Of a stretch of DNA of 64,000 nt, positions 27,939 to 35,921 are shown piece after piece (the first letter of the stretch is position 1; each line of letters starts with the position of its first letter). The stretch comes from Seleniivibrio woodruffii. Its GTDB lineage: Bacteria; Chrysiogenota; Deferribacteres; Deferribacterales; Geovibrionaceae. Both the position numbers and the translations under genes were made by a program. The stretch lies in contig NZ_JAJUIS010000004.1 in NCBI RefSeq assembly GCF_029267515.1, positions 62,001 to 126,000 of the forward strand, in the 5' to 3' direction. Below the pieces are notes generated by a model. That model searched no databases and was not told the origin of the DNA. It saw only the letters and a list, made by a program, of their open reading frames with translations.

Positions 27939-28187
27939 ATCTGCCTCCGATATTAGCTTAATACCAAAAAAGTATTAATACTATCCTTATCTTTTTTAAC
28001 TCATATTTTTGTATATTGCAAGATATACCTATATTATTACACGAATACCAAAAATTTAACACAAAACATGATGTCTGTTTTGGAAACCTCAGATACCTTT
28101 CATACATCCGAATTGTATATTTTAACTAATACCTTATTGTATCAATATTTTCTTAATTTTTTTATGTATATTGTATACAAAAAAACC
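27939..28187. other. AT-rich divergent intergenic region between fccA and a cytochrome-like gene
   Basis: I see no gene here. It contains a perfect 12-bp palindrome AGTATTAATACT (27971-27982), 33 bp upstream of the fccA-like start, which could be an operator. The remainder is strongly AT-rich. No clear -35/-10 pair for the minus strand stood out. Confidence 0.4.
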
Positions 28188-28246
28188 TTGAAATTATGTG
28201 AGCATAGTGATATCTTCAAATATGACTATAAACCAATATATTGGTT
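28188..28246 (+). promoter_or_regulatory. Promoter and 16-bp leader palindrome
   Basis: TTGAAA (28188-28193), a 17-bp spacer and TATCTT (28211-28216) form a promoter. About 15 bp downstream lies a perfect palindrome, AACCAATATATTGGTT (28231-28246). It ends 4 bp before the AAGGAG ribosome site of the next gene. It could be an operator just after the transcription start, or an RNA hairpin next to the ribosome site. Confidence 0.5.
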
Positions 28247-28264
28247 GCTATAAGGAGTGTTGAA

Positions 28265-28597
28265 ATGTTCAAGAAAATCATGTTAGTGGTTCTGGCTCTG
28301 GCTTTCACAGCTTCAACTGTTTTCGCTTTCGACTTTAACGGCGGCGACGGAAGAAAAGGTAAAAGACTCTGGAAAAGATACCACACTATGTGCGCTGACG
28401 GCACAACTCTTGCACAGAAACAAGGTGCATCTACAAAAACACAGGCTCAGTGGAAAGACGCTTTCAATAACCGCGCTAAACTTCCTTGCGGCGGTAAATT
28501 CAAAGAAGGTATCAAAACTGAAGAAGACTTCCAGAACGTATTCAGATATCTGTTCGACCACGCTGCTGACTCTGATCAGCCCGAAACTTGCGGTTAA
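28265..28597 (+). CDS. Small exported cytochrome c-like protein lacking CxxCH
   Basis: The ATG at 28265 follows AAGGAG and gives 110 residues. A signal peptide (KIMLVVLALAFTASTVFA) precedes a mature part of about 90 residues. The layout GRKGKRLWKRYHTMCADG, then TQAQWKDAFNN, then a C-terminal TEEDFQNVFRYLFDHAADSDQP, resembles small class-I cytochromes c. Where they have CxxCH it reads HTMCA, losing one cysteine and the haem histidine, so covalent haem attachment by the usual motif is not expected. Two further cysteines (PCGG and the penultimate residue) could form disulfides. Function is unknown. A terminator follows. Confidence 0.7.
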   Translation: MFKKIMLVVLALAFTASTVFAFDFNGGDGRKGKRLWKRYHTMCADGTTLAQKQGASTKTQAQWKDAFNNRAKLPCGGKFKEGIKTEEDFQNVFRYLFDHAADSDQPETCG

Positions 28598-28630
28598 TAG
28601 ATACTTCTGTCTAACAGAAATAGTAAAAGG

Positions 28631-28657
28631 GGCGGTTCGTTTGAACCGCCTTTTTTT
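28631..28657 (+). terminator. Intrinsic terminator after the cytochrome-like gene
   Basis: A perfect 8-bp stem GGCGGTTC/GAACCGCC with a 4-nt loop is followed by T7. Confidence 0.9.
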
Positions 28658-28720
28658 ATGCCCTGATTTACTGTTAGCTTCTTAGAGCGCATCACACAAA
28701 TAATATCGTACTTCAAAGAG

Positions 28721-28777
28721 AGGCTGCTTCGTCACGACGTTCCTCGCAGAGACGACCGTTTGTCTTCGCGAGAAGCA
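28721..28777. repeat. Dispersed hairpin repeat, family B, copy 1
   Basis: This contains the family core CCTCGCAGAGACG with the upstream block CTGCTTCGTCA. The downstream TTTGTCTTCGCGAG pairs back to CTCGCAGAGA as a hairpin. Other copies are near 41842, 57541, 62736 and 62867. The general form (CTTCGTCA...CTCGCA.AGACG) resembles short palindromic repeats common in many bacterial genomes. The stretch 28658-28720 and 28778-28826 shows nothing else beyond a small AGCCTAAGGCT palindrome. Confidence 0.75.
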
Positions 28778-28826
28778 CTAGCCTAAGGCTGAATGAGTCC
28801 ACTTTAAACTATTTGTCGAATAAAGC

Positions 28827-29214
28827 GACGACGTAATGCGCCACACTCCCTCCTGTTGGCGGTTAGATGCAAGCAGGGCAAGGAAGGCTTTCGATTTAGA
28901 AGGGGGAGTGTACACTGATGTACATGACCCGAGAAATTGAAATCTGACGATGTAATGCGCCGCACTCCCTCCTGTTGGCGGTTAGATGCAAGCAGGGCAA
29001 GGAAGGCTTTCTATTTCGAAGGGGGAGTGTACACTGATGTACATGACCCGAGAAATTGAAAACTGACGACGTAATGCGCCGCACTCCCTCCTGTTGGCGG
29101 TTAGATGCAAGCAGGACAAGGAAGGCTTTCTATTTCGAAGGGGGAGTGTACACTGATGTACATGACCCGAGAAATTGAAAACTGACGATGTAATGCGCCG
29201 CATATAACCGTCAA
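28827..29214. repeat. Family A structured repeat, 119-bp tandem array ending in one full element
   Basis: Three near-identical units start at 28827, 28946 and 29065, a period of exactly 119 bp, with a partial fourth from 29184. Only the last unit has the closing right arm, making a full 121-bp element at 29094-29214. Arms TTGGCGGTTAGATGC (29094-29108) and GCATATAACCGTCAA (29200-29214) pair at 13 of 15 positions. An inner stem is TTTCTATTTC/GAAATTGAAA, and the apical stem is GTACA/TGTAC. The period is not a multiple of three and there are no unique spacers, so it is neither coding nor CRISPR. Confidence 0.9.
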
Positions 29215-29251
29215 TAAAAAAGCCCGCACAGAAACGAGTCCATGCGGGCTT
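29214..29251 (-). terminator. Intrinsic terminator of the liv-cyclophilin operon
   Basis: On the minus strand the stem AAGCCCGCA/TGCGGGCTT is followed by T6. It lies about 40 bp after the cyclophilin stop codon and directly abuts the family A element. Confidence 0.88.
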
Positions 29252-29262
29252 ATATATGTAAT

Positions 29263-29279
29263 GGCGGAGCGAGTCCGCC
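29263..29279. repeat. Short hairpin GGCGGA/TCCGCC
   Basis: A perfect 6-bp stem with a 5-nt loop lies between the cyclophilin stop and its terminator. It may be a small REP-like remnant or a transcript 3'-end hairpin. Confidence 0.4.
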
Positions 29280-29292
29280 CTACGGGACTTGA

Positions 29293-29913
29293 TTACTTTT
29301 TAACGTATGCCTTGATAATCTTCTGCTCCTCAACGGGTCTGTCGCCGTATCCGGTGCGAACGTTTTCCAGTTTTTCAACAACGTCGTAGCCATCTACAAC
29401 TTCACCGAAGATTGTGTGGCGGTTGTCCAGCCACGGTGTAAGCACCGTCGTGATAAAGAACTGGCTTCCGTTGGTGTTGGGTCCTGCATTCGCCATGGCG
29501 AGCAGTCCTTTCTTGCTGAACGTGAGCTGACTGAATTCATCCTCGAATTTGCCGCCCCAGAGTGATTCGCCGCCGCGTCCCGTACCTGTGGGGTCGCCGC
29601 CCTGAATCATGAAATCCTTTATGATGCGGTGGAAGATGATGCCGTTGTAATAGCCTTTATTCACAAGTCCCACGAAATTCTCAACCGTTTTGGGAGCTTC
29701 TTTCGGGAACAGTTTGAAAACTATCTTGCCCTGAGTCGTTTCAAACACGACCATAGGGGCTTTTGCCGCTTTCGGTTTTGTTGCTTTGGGTTTTTCAGCT
29801 TTCGCCTCAGTGGTTTTGGGCTTTGCTTCTTTTGCTTTTACGGGTGTATCCGCTTTTGCTTTTCCTGCCATGATAAAAATCACTCCTAAGAAAATTATGA
29901 ACAGTTTTTTCAT
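29293..29913 (-). CDS. Exported cyclophilin-type peptidyl-prolyl isomerase
   Basis: This catalyses proline cis-trans isomerisation in extracytoplasmic protein folding. It has 206 residues: a signal peptide ([20 protein letters not shown]), a linker of about 30 residues made almost only of K, A, T, P and E, then a full cyclophilin domain. Domain motifs are [24 protein letters not shown] and [16 protein letters not shown], which include the catalytic arginine. Its ATG directly follows the livF stop codon with no gap, so it is the last gene of the liv operon. A periplasmic folding role for the binding protein is speculation. Confidence 0.92.
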   Translation of the reverse strand: MKKLFIIFLGVIFIMAGKAKADTPVKAKEAKPKTTEAKAEKPKATKPKAAKAPMVVFETTQGKIVFKLFPKEAPKTVENFVGLVNKGYYNGIIFHRIIKDFMIQGGDPTGTGRGGESLWGGKFEDEFSQLTFSKKGLLAMANAGPNTNGSQFFITTVLTPWLDNRHTIFGEVVDGYDVVEKLENVRTGYGDRPVEEQKIIKAYVKK

Positions 29914-30624
29914 TTATATCCCCAGATACGCTTTTTTGACCTCTTCATTCACCAGCAGTTTCTGCGCGTCGTCCTCAAGTGTTATATGTCCGTTTTCCAT
30001 AACATAGCCTCTGTGCGCCACTTTAAGCGCAAGGTTAGCGTTCTGTTCAACGAGGAAAATGGTTGTACCGTCCTCCTGATTGATACGCTTGATGATGTCA
30101 AAGATCTGCTTAACAATAAGAGGGGCAAGACCAAGAGAAGGTTCATCCAGAAGCAGCATTTTCGGACGCGCCATAAGCGCTCTGGAAATTGCAAGCATCT
30201 GCTGTTCACCACCGGAAAGTGTTCCGCCCTGCTGGTTTTTCCTCTCGCGCAGTCTAGGGAACAGGTCGAAAACGTGTTCCAGATCCTTTTTAACGTTCTC
30301 CTTGTCCTTGCGCAGGTAAGCGCCGAGGTCAAGATTCTCCATGACCGTCAGATAGGGAAAAATATGTCTTCCTTCCGGTACATGTGCAAGTCCCATCTGA
30401 ACTATCTTATCGGGTTTTTTTCCGCTTATAACTTCGCCGTTGAAACGGATTTCCCCCGATTTCGGGTTCACGATGCCGCTGATAGACATAAGAGTAGTGG
30501 TCTTTCCTGCTCCGTTGGCACCGATAAGGGTTATAATCTCACCCTGCTTTATGTTTATTGAAACATTGTGCAGTGCCTGAATGTTTCCGTAAAACGCATT
30601 GATGTTGCTTATCTCAAGCATCAA
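29914..30624 (-). CDS. livF: Branched-chain amino acid ABC transporter ATPase LivF
   Basis: This is one of two ATPases energising uptake of leucine-type amino acids. It has 236 residues. Walker A is GANGAGKTTTLMS, the signature is LSGGEQQMLAISRALM, and Walker B is MLLLDEPSLGLAP, which is typical of LivF (SLGL rather than the LivG AAGM). It overlaps livG by 11 bp. Confidence 0.93.
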   Translation of the reverse strand: MMLEISNINAFYGNIQALHNVSINIKQGEIITLIGANGAGKTTTLMSISGIVNPKSGEIRFNGEVISGKKPDKIVQMGLAHVPEGRHIFPYLTVMENLDLGAYLRKDKENVKKDLEHVFDLFPRLRERKNQQGGTLSGGEQQMLAISRALMARPKMLLLDEPSLGLAPLIVKQIFDIIKRINQEDGTTIFLVEQNANLALKVAHRGYVMENGHITLEDDAQKLLVNEEVKKAYLGI

Positions 30625-31402
30625 TATCCTCCCCCAGATATGCCTTGATAACCTCAGGATTGTTTCTTATCTCCATAGGAGTTCCGTCGGCTATCTTCTG
30701 TCCGTGATCCATAACATATATGCGCTCGGACAGGTTCATGACGAGCTTCATATCGTGTTCTATCAGCAGGATAGCAATTTGTTCCGTATCTCTTATCCTG
30801 CGGATGAGATGTGTCAGCTCAACAGTTTCCTGCGGGTTCATACCGGCGGCAGGTTCGTCCAGAAGGAGCATCTTTGGTTCTGTGGCGAGCGCCCTAGCTA
30901 TCTCAAGTTTTCTCTGGTCGCCATAGGGCAGATTGCTCGCAAGCTCATCGCAAGCCTTTTCAAGTCCCAGCTTTTCAAGTATGGTGTAGCACTCCTGCGC
31001 CGCTTTAAGCTCCTCTGCACGTGTCTTTTTGTCGCGGAAAAGAGCACCGAATATCTTTGCCGAGAGACGGCAGTGCTTTCCAATCATAACGTTTTCAAGA
31101 ACGGTCATGTTAGGGAACAGACGGATGTTCTGAAAGGTTCTGCCAAGTCCGCGTTCCGTTACCCTGTTGGGTTTGAAACCGTTAATGCGGACAGCGCTTC
31201 CATTGTTTGAAGAAACCAGTATATCGCCCTTTGTCGGGGTGTATATGCCTGTCACACAGTTGAAAAACGTTGTCTTTCCGGCGCCGTTCGGTCCTATAAG
31301 CGCCACTATCTCTTTGGGTTTAACATATAAATCCACGGAATCCACGGCACGAAGTCCGCCGAAATCCATGGTTAGTCCTTTTACTTCAAGTATATTTTCC
31401 AT
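30614..31402 (-). CDS. livG: Branched-chain amino acid ABC transporter ATPase LivG
   Basis: This is the second ATPase of the Liv system, 262 residues from the ATG at 31402, which lies 1 bp after the livM stop codon. An ATG at 31426 inside livM is also in frame. Walker A is GPNGAGKTTFFNC, Walker B is MLLLDEPAAGMNPQE, and the C-terminus IRNNPEVIKAYLGEDI is characteristic of LivG. Segments VTERGLGRTFQNIRLFPNMTVLENV also match. Confidence 0.92.
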   Translation of the reverse strand: MENILEVKGLTMDFGGLRAVDSVDLYVKPKEIVALIGPNGAGKTTFFNCVTGIYTPTKGDILVSSNNGSAVRINGFKPNRVTERGLGRTFQNIRLFPNMTVLENVMIGKHCRLSAKIFGALFRDKKTRAEELKAAQECYTILEKLGLEKACDELASNLPYGDQRKLEIARALATEPKMLLLDEPAAGMNPQETVELTHLIRRIRDTEQIAILLIEHDMKLVMNLSERIYVMDHGQKIADGTPMEIRNNPEVIKAYLGEDIDA

Positions 31403-31403
31403 A

Positions 31404-32618
31404 TCAGCCGCCCAGCCTTTCGTCAACGCCGTGGAACGAGTATTTCCTTCGGAAATTGCTCACAAGTCCCTGCGGACGGAAAACCATCATCAGAACCATC
31501 GCCCCGCCGAACACTATCATACGGTATTCTGAGAAGGAGCGCATATATTCCGGCAGCAGTATCATTATGAGTGCGCCGAGAATAACGCCCGGAATCGAAC
31601 CCATACCACCGAGAACCACGATTGAAAGGATTATCGCGGACTCAAGGAATGTAAACGACGCAGGGTTTATAAATGTTGTCTTAGCTGCGAACACAACGCC
31701 CATGAGACCAGCCCATGTCGCGCCAAGAGCAAACGCCATGAGTTTCGTTCTGGTACGTCCGACCCCCATAGCCTGACAGGCTATCTCGTCCTCGCGAAGA
31801 GCCAGCCAAGCACGCCCGATACGGGAGTTCTGGAGCCTGCCCACAAAGAATATGGTTATTATGGTAAACGCTACCATCATATAGTAAATAGCGTCCGTCA
31901 TCTGGTTAAGATTCAGTTCAAGACCGAAAAAGTCCGGCTTATCTATCCCGGCGATACCGCTGGGTCCATGTGAGAAATCATTCCAGTTTTCAAGCACCAG
32001 ACGGATTATCTCTCCGAAACCGAGCGTAACGATTGCCAGATAGTCTCCGCGCAGACGAAGCACCGGAAAGCCGAGCAGTATACCGAAAATCGCCGCCAGA
32101 GCACCGCCAATAGGGAGCACAAGCCAGAAAGACAGCCCGAAGGTTGTGTTCAGCAGCGCATAGGTATATGCACCAACAGCATAGAAAGCTACATATCCGA
32201 GGTCGAGAAGTCCCGCCAGACCAACAACTATGTTAAGTCCGAGTCCAAGAACGATGTACATCAGAGCAACTGTGAAAATGTTTATCTGATAGGCATCCAT
32301 GAAAATGGGGAAGCACAGAAGTGCAGCAAGCAGAACGCCCTGAAGCGCTCTTTTCGCCATTGGATTTTCGGCGAGATATGCCTGAACACGCGTGGATACA
32401 GGCACAAAGTCCTTTTTAGCGACGGGTCTGTCCTTGCGGTTAAGCAGCCAGCGCCATATGAAAGAACCGACGAATATGCCGACGCCTATGAAAATCATAT
32501 TCATCCAGCGCCATTCTATCGTTTTATAAACGGTATTAACCTTTATCACCATTATGGGAAATGTCAGAAACATGAACCATAGTGCTGCTTTGAGCGATTT
32601 AAGTATTTCCTGTGCCAT
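31404..32618 (-). CDS. livM: Branched-chain amino acid ABC transporter permease LivM
   Basis: This is an inner-membrane permease of 404 residues with about 11 TM segments. Conserved stretches are LGLNIVVGLAGLLDLGYVAFYAVGAY, the EAA-like VLRLRGDYLAIVTLGFGEIIRL, and GGMGSIPGVILGALIMILLPE. An N-terminal extension of about 90 residues with two TM helices and a charged linker precedes the core, as in longer LivM proteins. It lies 2 bp after livH. Confidence 0.93.
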   Translation of the reverse strand: MAQEILKSLKAALWFMFLTFPIMVIKVNTVYKTIEWRWMNMIFIGVGIFVGSFIWRWLLNRKDRPVAKKDFVPVSTRVQAYLAENPMAKRALQGVLLAALLCFPIFMDAYQINIFTVALMYIVLGLGLNIVVGLAGLLDLGYVAFYAVGAYTYALLNTTFGLSFWLVLPIGGALAAIFGILLGFPVLRLRGDYLAIVTLGFGEIIRLVLENWNDFSHGPSGIAGIDKPDFFGLELNLNQMTDAIYYMMVAFTIITIFFVGRLQNSRIGRAWLALREDEIACQAMGVGRTRTKLMAFALGATWAGLMGVVFAAKTTFINPASFTFLESAIILSIVVLGGMGSIPGVILGALIMILLPEYMRSFSEYRMIVFGGAMVLMMVFRPQGLVSNFRRKYSFHGVDERLGG

Positions 32619-32620
32619 AC

Positions 32621-33523
32621 CTACACCTTTTTGGTTTCAGCCTTGCCGAGAAGTCCGGCAGGGCGGAAAATAAGTATAAGCACAAGAAGTGCGAACGCGA
32701 AAACGTCCTCATAGTCGCTTGAGACGTAACCCGTTGCAAAGCTCTCCGTCCATCCAAGAATGAGAGCGCCGAGCACAGCGCCGGGAATTGAACCGATGCC
32801 GCCCAGAACCGCTGCGGTGAAAGCCTTGATACCGGCGATGAAGCCGATGTAAAAGTTGATCTGTCCGATGTGGTTTGCGATGAGAACGCCGCCAAGCGCT
32901 GCCAGAGAAGAACCGATTATAAATGTTACGGAGATAACCCTGTCAACGTCGATACCGATGAGCAGAGCCATCGTCTTGTCCTGTGCTGTTGCGCGCATAG
33001 CTTTGCCGATGTTGGTAAACTTGATGAACAGCGTCAGCAGCACCATAACTATCATTGTTGTGGAAACGATGACCAGTTCGGCAGAACTGAAAATATGTGA
33101 AACAGGTTCCATGAAAGCGAACTCAGGTATTAATCTGGGGAAAGGAAGGAAATCGGATGTCTGCGCGAGAAGCACATAGTTCTGAAGAAAAATGGACATA
33201 CCGATTGCGCTGATAAGGGGCGAAAGCCTCGGAGCGTTTCTCAGCGGTTTATAAGCAATTTTTTCGACTGTGTATCCGTATGCGGAAGAATATACTATCG
33301 CCGCCGCAGTTGCTATTACTAATATCGCGATGGAGTTAAGTCCCAGAATTGTCAGAACACTGGCTATTATCAGTGCCGTGAATGCACCTATCATATATAT
33401 TTCGCCGTGAGCGAAGTTGATAAGCTGGACGATTCCGTAAACCATGGTGTATCCGAGTGCGATAAGAGCGTATATGCTGCCCCTCGTCAGTCCGCCGAGG
33501 AACAGTTCAAGGAAATAATCCAT
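32621..33523 (-). CDS. livH: Branched-chain amino acid ABC transporter permease LivH
   Basis: This is a permease of 300 residues with about 8 TM helices. Family segments are GLTRGSIYALIALGYTMVYGIVQLINFAHGEIYMIGAF near the N-terminus and KAFTAAVLGGIGSIPGAVLGALILG in the C-terminal half. It is separated from livK by a hairpin that probably reduces permease expression relative to the binding protein. Confidence 0.93.
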   Translation of the reverse strand: MDYFLELFLGGLTRGSIYALIALGYTMVYGIVQLINFAHGEIYMIGAFTALIIASVLTILGLNSIAILVIATAAAIVYSSAYGYTVEKIAYKPLRNAPRLSPLISAIGMSIFLQNYVLLAQTSDFLPFPRLIPEFAFMEPVSHIFSSAELVIVSTTMIVMVLLTLFIKFTNIGKAMRATAQDKTMALLIGIDVDRVISVTFIIGSSLAALGGVLIANHIGQINFYIGFIAGIKAFTAAVLGGIGSIPGAVLGALILGWTESFATGYVSSDYEDVFAFALLVLILIFRPAGLLGKAETKKV

Positions 33524-33554
33524 GATAACCTCTTTTTGGTTTTCTCAAGCCGGA

Positions 33555-33584
33555 ATAAAAAGCGGGGAACCAGCCGTTCCCCGC
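33555..33584 (-). terminator. Intercistronic attenuating hairpin between livK and livH
   Basis: A perfect 9-bp stem GCGGGGAAC/GTTCCCCGC with a 5-nt loop is followed on the minus strand by TTTTTATT. It lies 17 bp after the livK stop. Such hairpins often let the binding protein be made in excess of the permease; that function is inferred. Confidence 0.8.
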
Positions 33585-33601
33585 CAATATCTGTTGAATT
33601 G

Positions 33602-34777
33602 TTACTGTACTTCTACGTAAACGCCGTTCTTAACCTGATAAACAGAGAACTCGGCGCCGATAGCATCGCCTTTCTCATCGAATTTGATTTTGCCGATGGG
33701 TGTTTCGACATCTTCAGTTCTGAGAGCGTTGGTGAGTTTATCGTAGTCGGTTGAACCTGCTTTCTCTATAGCGTTTGTGATTGCGAGCATTGCAGTGTAA
33801 GCGTTCAGATAAAACGCGCCGGGATCTTCGCCGTATGCGTCTTTATGTTTTTTGGTGGCTTCGATTGCAAGAGGGTTTTTAGACACGTCTTTGGGACCTG
33901 TCGCATAAACGCCTTCAGCATACTGACCTGCAACTTTGATGAAAGTGTCGTCTTTAACACCGTCGTCGGAAACGAACTTAACGTTCATTTTCTTTTTAGC
34001 CAGCAGAGTAACTATCTTAGCCGCTTCGGGGTGATATCCGCCGTAAAGAACAGCTTCAGCGCCGGACTGTTTGATCTTCTGAACGATAGCGGAATAGTCA
34101 ACTGCACCGGGTGTGATACCTTCGTAAAGAACTATTTCAAGTTTTTTGTCAGCTTCTGCAAAGCCTTTTGCAAATTCTGCAAGACCTTTGCCATAGTCGC
34201 CTTTGTCGTGGATAATAGCTATTTTTTTAAGTTTCAGAACATTTGTGATATAGTCAATCTCAAGTCTTGCCTGAGAGTCGTCGGGGGCGATTGTTCTGAA
34301 GAAGTTAGGATATTCGCCGGATTTTGTAAGTTCGGGGCTTGTTGCGGAGGGGGACATAACGGGTATCTTAGCCGCAAGGTAAGTTCCCATAGCCGCTTTT
34401 GTAGCGCCGGAACATATGTGACCGAGAACGGCTACAACGTGCTCGGAAACAAGTTTGTTGGCGGAGCTTACAGCCACTTCGGGTTTGCAAACGTCGTCAA
34501 CAACAACAAGTTCAACTTTTTTACCCAGCAGACCGCCTTTGTCGTTGATGCTTTTAACAACGAACTCGGCAGCTTTAACGGAGGGAAGACCGTAGGACGC
34601 AAGGTCGCCGGAATGTGCGCCTGCGACGCCAATTTTAATAACATCACCTGTTGCAGCGGGTGCTGCGGCTTCGGCTGCGGGAGCTTCGGCAGGTTTAGCC
34701 TCTTCTTTCGGTTTCTGGCTGCATCCTGCAAAAACAAACATTGCCGCAAGAACGGCAAACAGAAGCAGTTTCTTCAT
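33602..34777 (-). CDS. livK: Branched-chain amino acid ABC transporter substrate-binding lipoprotein
   Basis: This is a type-I periplasmic binding protein of 391 residues, the first gene of livKHMGF. The ATG at 34777 follows AGGAGG; an ATG at 34804 lacks one. The lipobox VFAGC ends a lipoprotein signal, so it is anchored in the membrane. An A/P/E-rich linker precedes the Leu/Ile/Val-binding fold (IKIGVAGAHSGDLASYGLPSVKAAEF, LVSEHVVAVLGHICSGATKA, VMSPSATSPELT). The true ligand could be another amino acid or organic acid, since this family varies widely. Confidence 0.92.
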   Translation of the reverse strand: MKKLLLFAVLAAMFVFAGCSQKPKEEAKPAEAPAAEAAAPAATGDVIKIGVAGAHSGDLASYGLPSVKAAEFVVKSINDKGGLLGKKVELVVVDDVCKPEVAVSSANKLVSEHVVAVLGHICSGATKAAMGTYLAAKIPVMSPSATSPELTKSGEYPNFFRTIAPDDSQARLEIDYITNVLKLKKIAIIHDKGDYGKGLAEFAKGFAEADKKLEIVLYEGITPGAVDYSAIVQKIKQSGAEAVLYGGYHPEAAKIVTLLAKKKMNVKFVSDDGVKDDTFIKVAGQYAEGVYATGPKDVSKNPLAIEATKKHKDAYGEDPGAFYLNAYTAMLAITNAIEKAGSTDYDKLTNALRTEDVETPIGKIKFDEKGDAIGAEFSVYQVKNGVYVEVQ

Positions 34778-34816
34778 ATTTTTCCTCCTATGGTATCTCT
34801 TCAAGCGTAAAAGGAA

Positions 34817-34845
34817 ATTGTAAAGAAACTTAATTTGACAGTCAA
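34817..34845 (-). promoter_or_regulatory. Sigma-70 promoter of the liv operon
   Basis: On the minus strand TTGACT (34840-34845), a 17-bp spacer and TACAAT (34817-34822) lie 39 bp upstream of the livK ATG. This is one of the best promoter matches in the window. Confidence 0.65.
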
Positions 34846-35018
34846 GAACTATGTATACAGCATATTAAGCTATTGATAAATATCGACATAATTTTTCAAG
34901 CATATTGAACAAAATTCAGGGAAACTGCACAGACAACTGACTGTTTCTGCTGTTGATTTGCATAAGAAACTGCTGTAGCTTATCAAATTCATATCGGAGG
35001 ATCTTACTTAATTTAAAC

Positions 35019-35921
35019 ATGAAAAAAGCAGTTTTTCTGGGTGCAGCGGGAGCGTTTTTCTTCGCATTCACCTTTATTCTGAACAAAAGCATGTATCTTT
35101 CCGGCGGAAACTGGGTTTGGAGTGCCAGCCTGCGCTACCTTTTCACCCTGCCCTTACTCGCCGTAACGGTCAGGATCCGGTGCGGACTCGGCGGGATACA
35201 CTCCGCTATAGCCGGAAATCCGAAAGAATGGTTTCTATGGAGCACAGTCGGGTTCGGGCTGTTCTATGCTCCCGTAACATATGCGGGCGACCACGGGAAC
35301 GCATGGCTGATAGCCGCTTCGTGGCAGATAACCATCACTGCAGGGGTTCTGCTTGCCCCGTTGTTTCAAACGCGGATTTCCATACGGAACCTTTCAGTTT
35401 CGGCGGTGATACTCGCAGGCGTTTTTATGCTTCAGTTCAGAGATTCGGAAATATCAGCCGCATCAGCAGCACATACCCTTCTCCCCATACTCATCGGCGC
35501 AGTCGCCTATCCTCTTGGCAACAGAAAGATGATGCAGATATGCACTGAAAATATATCAACCCTTGAAAGGGTTTACGGAATGACGCTGTGCAGTGCGCCC
35601 TTCTGGCTGGGGCTTGCTGCATACGGTTTTTCAGATTCAGGCGCACCCTCAGCCAATCAGGCTTTTCAGGCGTTTCTTGTTGCGCTCTTTTCCGGAGTGA
35701 TAGCAACTCTACTGTTCTTTAAGGCAACAGATATGGTCAAAACTGATATAAAATGGCTCGCCGCCGTGGAATCGACACAGGCGCTGGAGGTGGTCTTCGC
35801 GCTCACAGGCGGTGTACTCTTTCTCGGCGAGCCGATGCCCGATGCCGCCGGATTCGCCGGAATACTGCTTATAATCGGCGGAATAGCCCTCAATAGCGCC
35901 GTATCCGTCATAAGGCATTAA
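35019..35921 (+). CDS. DMT-superfamily transporter (EmrE-like, ten TM)
   Basis: This is an inner-membrane transporter of 300 residues with about ten hydrophobic helices. The opening KAVFLGAAGAFFFAFTFILNKSMYLSGGNWVWSASLRY fits the putative multidrug-resistance efflux branch of the drug/metabolite transporters. The ATG at 35019 has no close ribosome site; a CGGAGG at 34995-35000 is 18 bp away. The stop codon overlaps that of the convergent methyltransferase within TTAA. The substrate is unknown. Confidence 0.8.
   Translation: MKKAVFLGAAGAFFFAFTFILNKSMYLSGGNWVWSASLRYLFTLPLLAVTVRIRCGLGGIHSAIAGNPKEWFLWSTVGFGLFYAPVTYAGDHGNAWLIAASWQITITAGVLLAPLFQTRISIRNLSVSAVILAGVFMLQFRDSEISAASAAHTLLPILIGAVAYPLGNRKMMQICTENISTLERVYGMTLCSAPFWLGLAAYGFSDSGAPSANQAFQAFLVALFSGVIATLLFFKATDMVKTDIKWLAAVESTQALEVVFALTGGVLFLGEPMPDAAGFAGILLIIGGIALNSAVSVIRH

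Noticed and set aside
28896-29203. Minus-strand ORFs across the tandem array encoding similar short peptides
   Set aside because: The unit is 119 bp, not a multiple of three, so the frame shifts from unit to unit. The matching peptides come from repeated DNA, with no ribosome site.
28827-29214. CRISPR array
   Set aside because: Units are 119 bp, nearly identical throughout and have no unique spacers; no cas genes are in the window.
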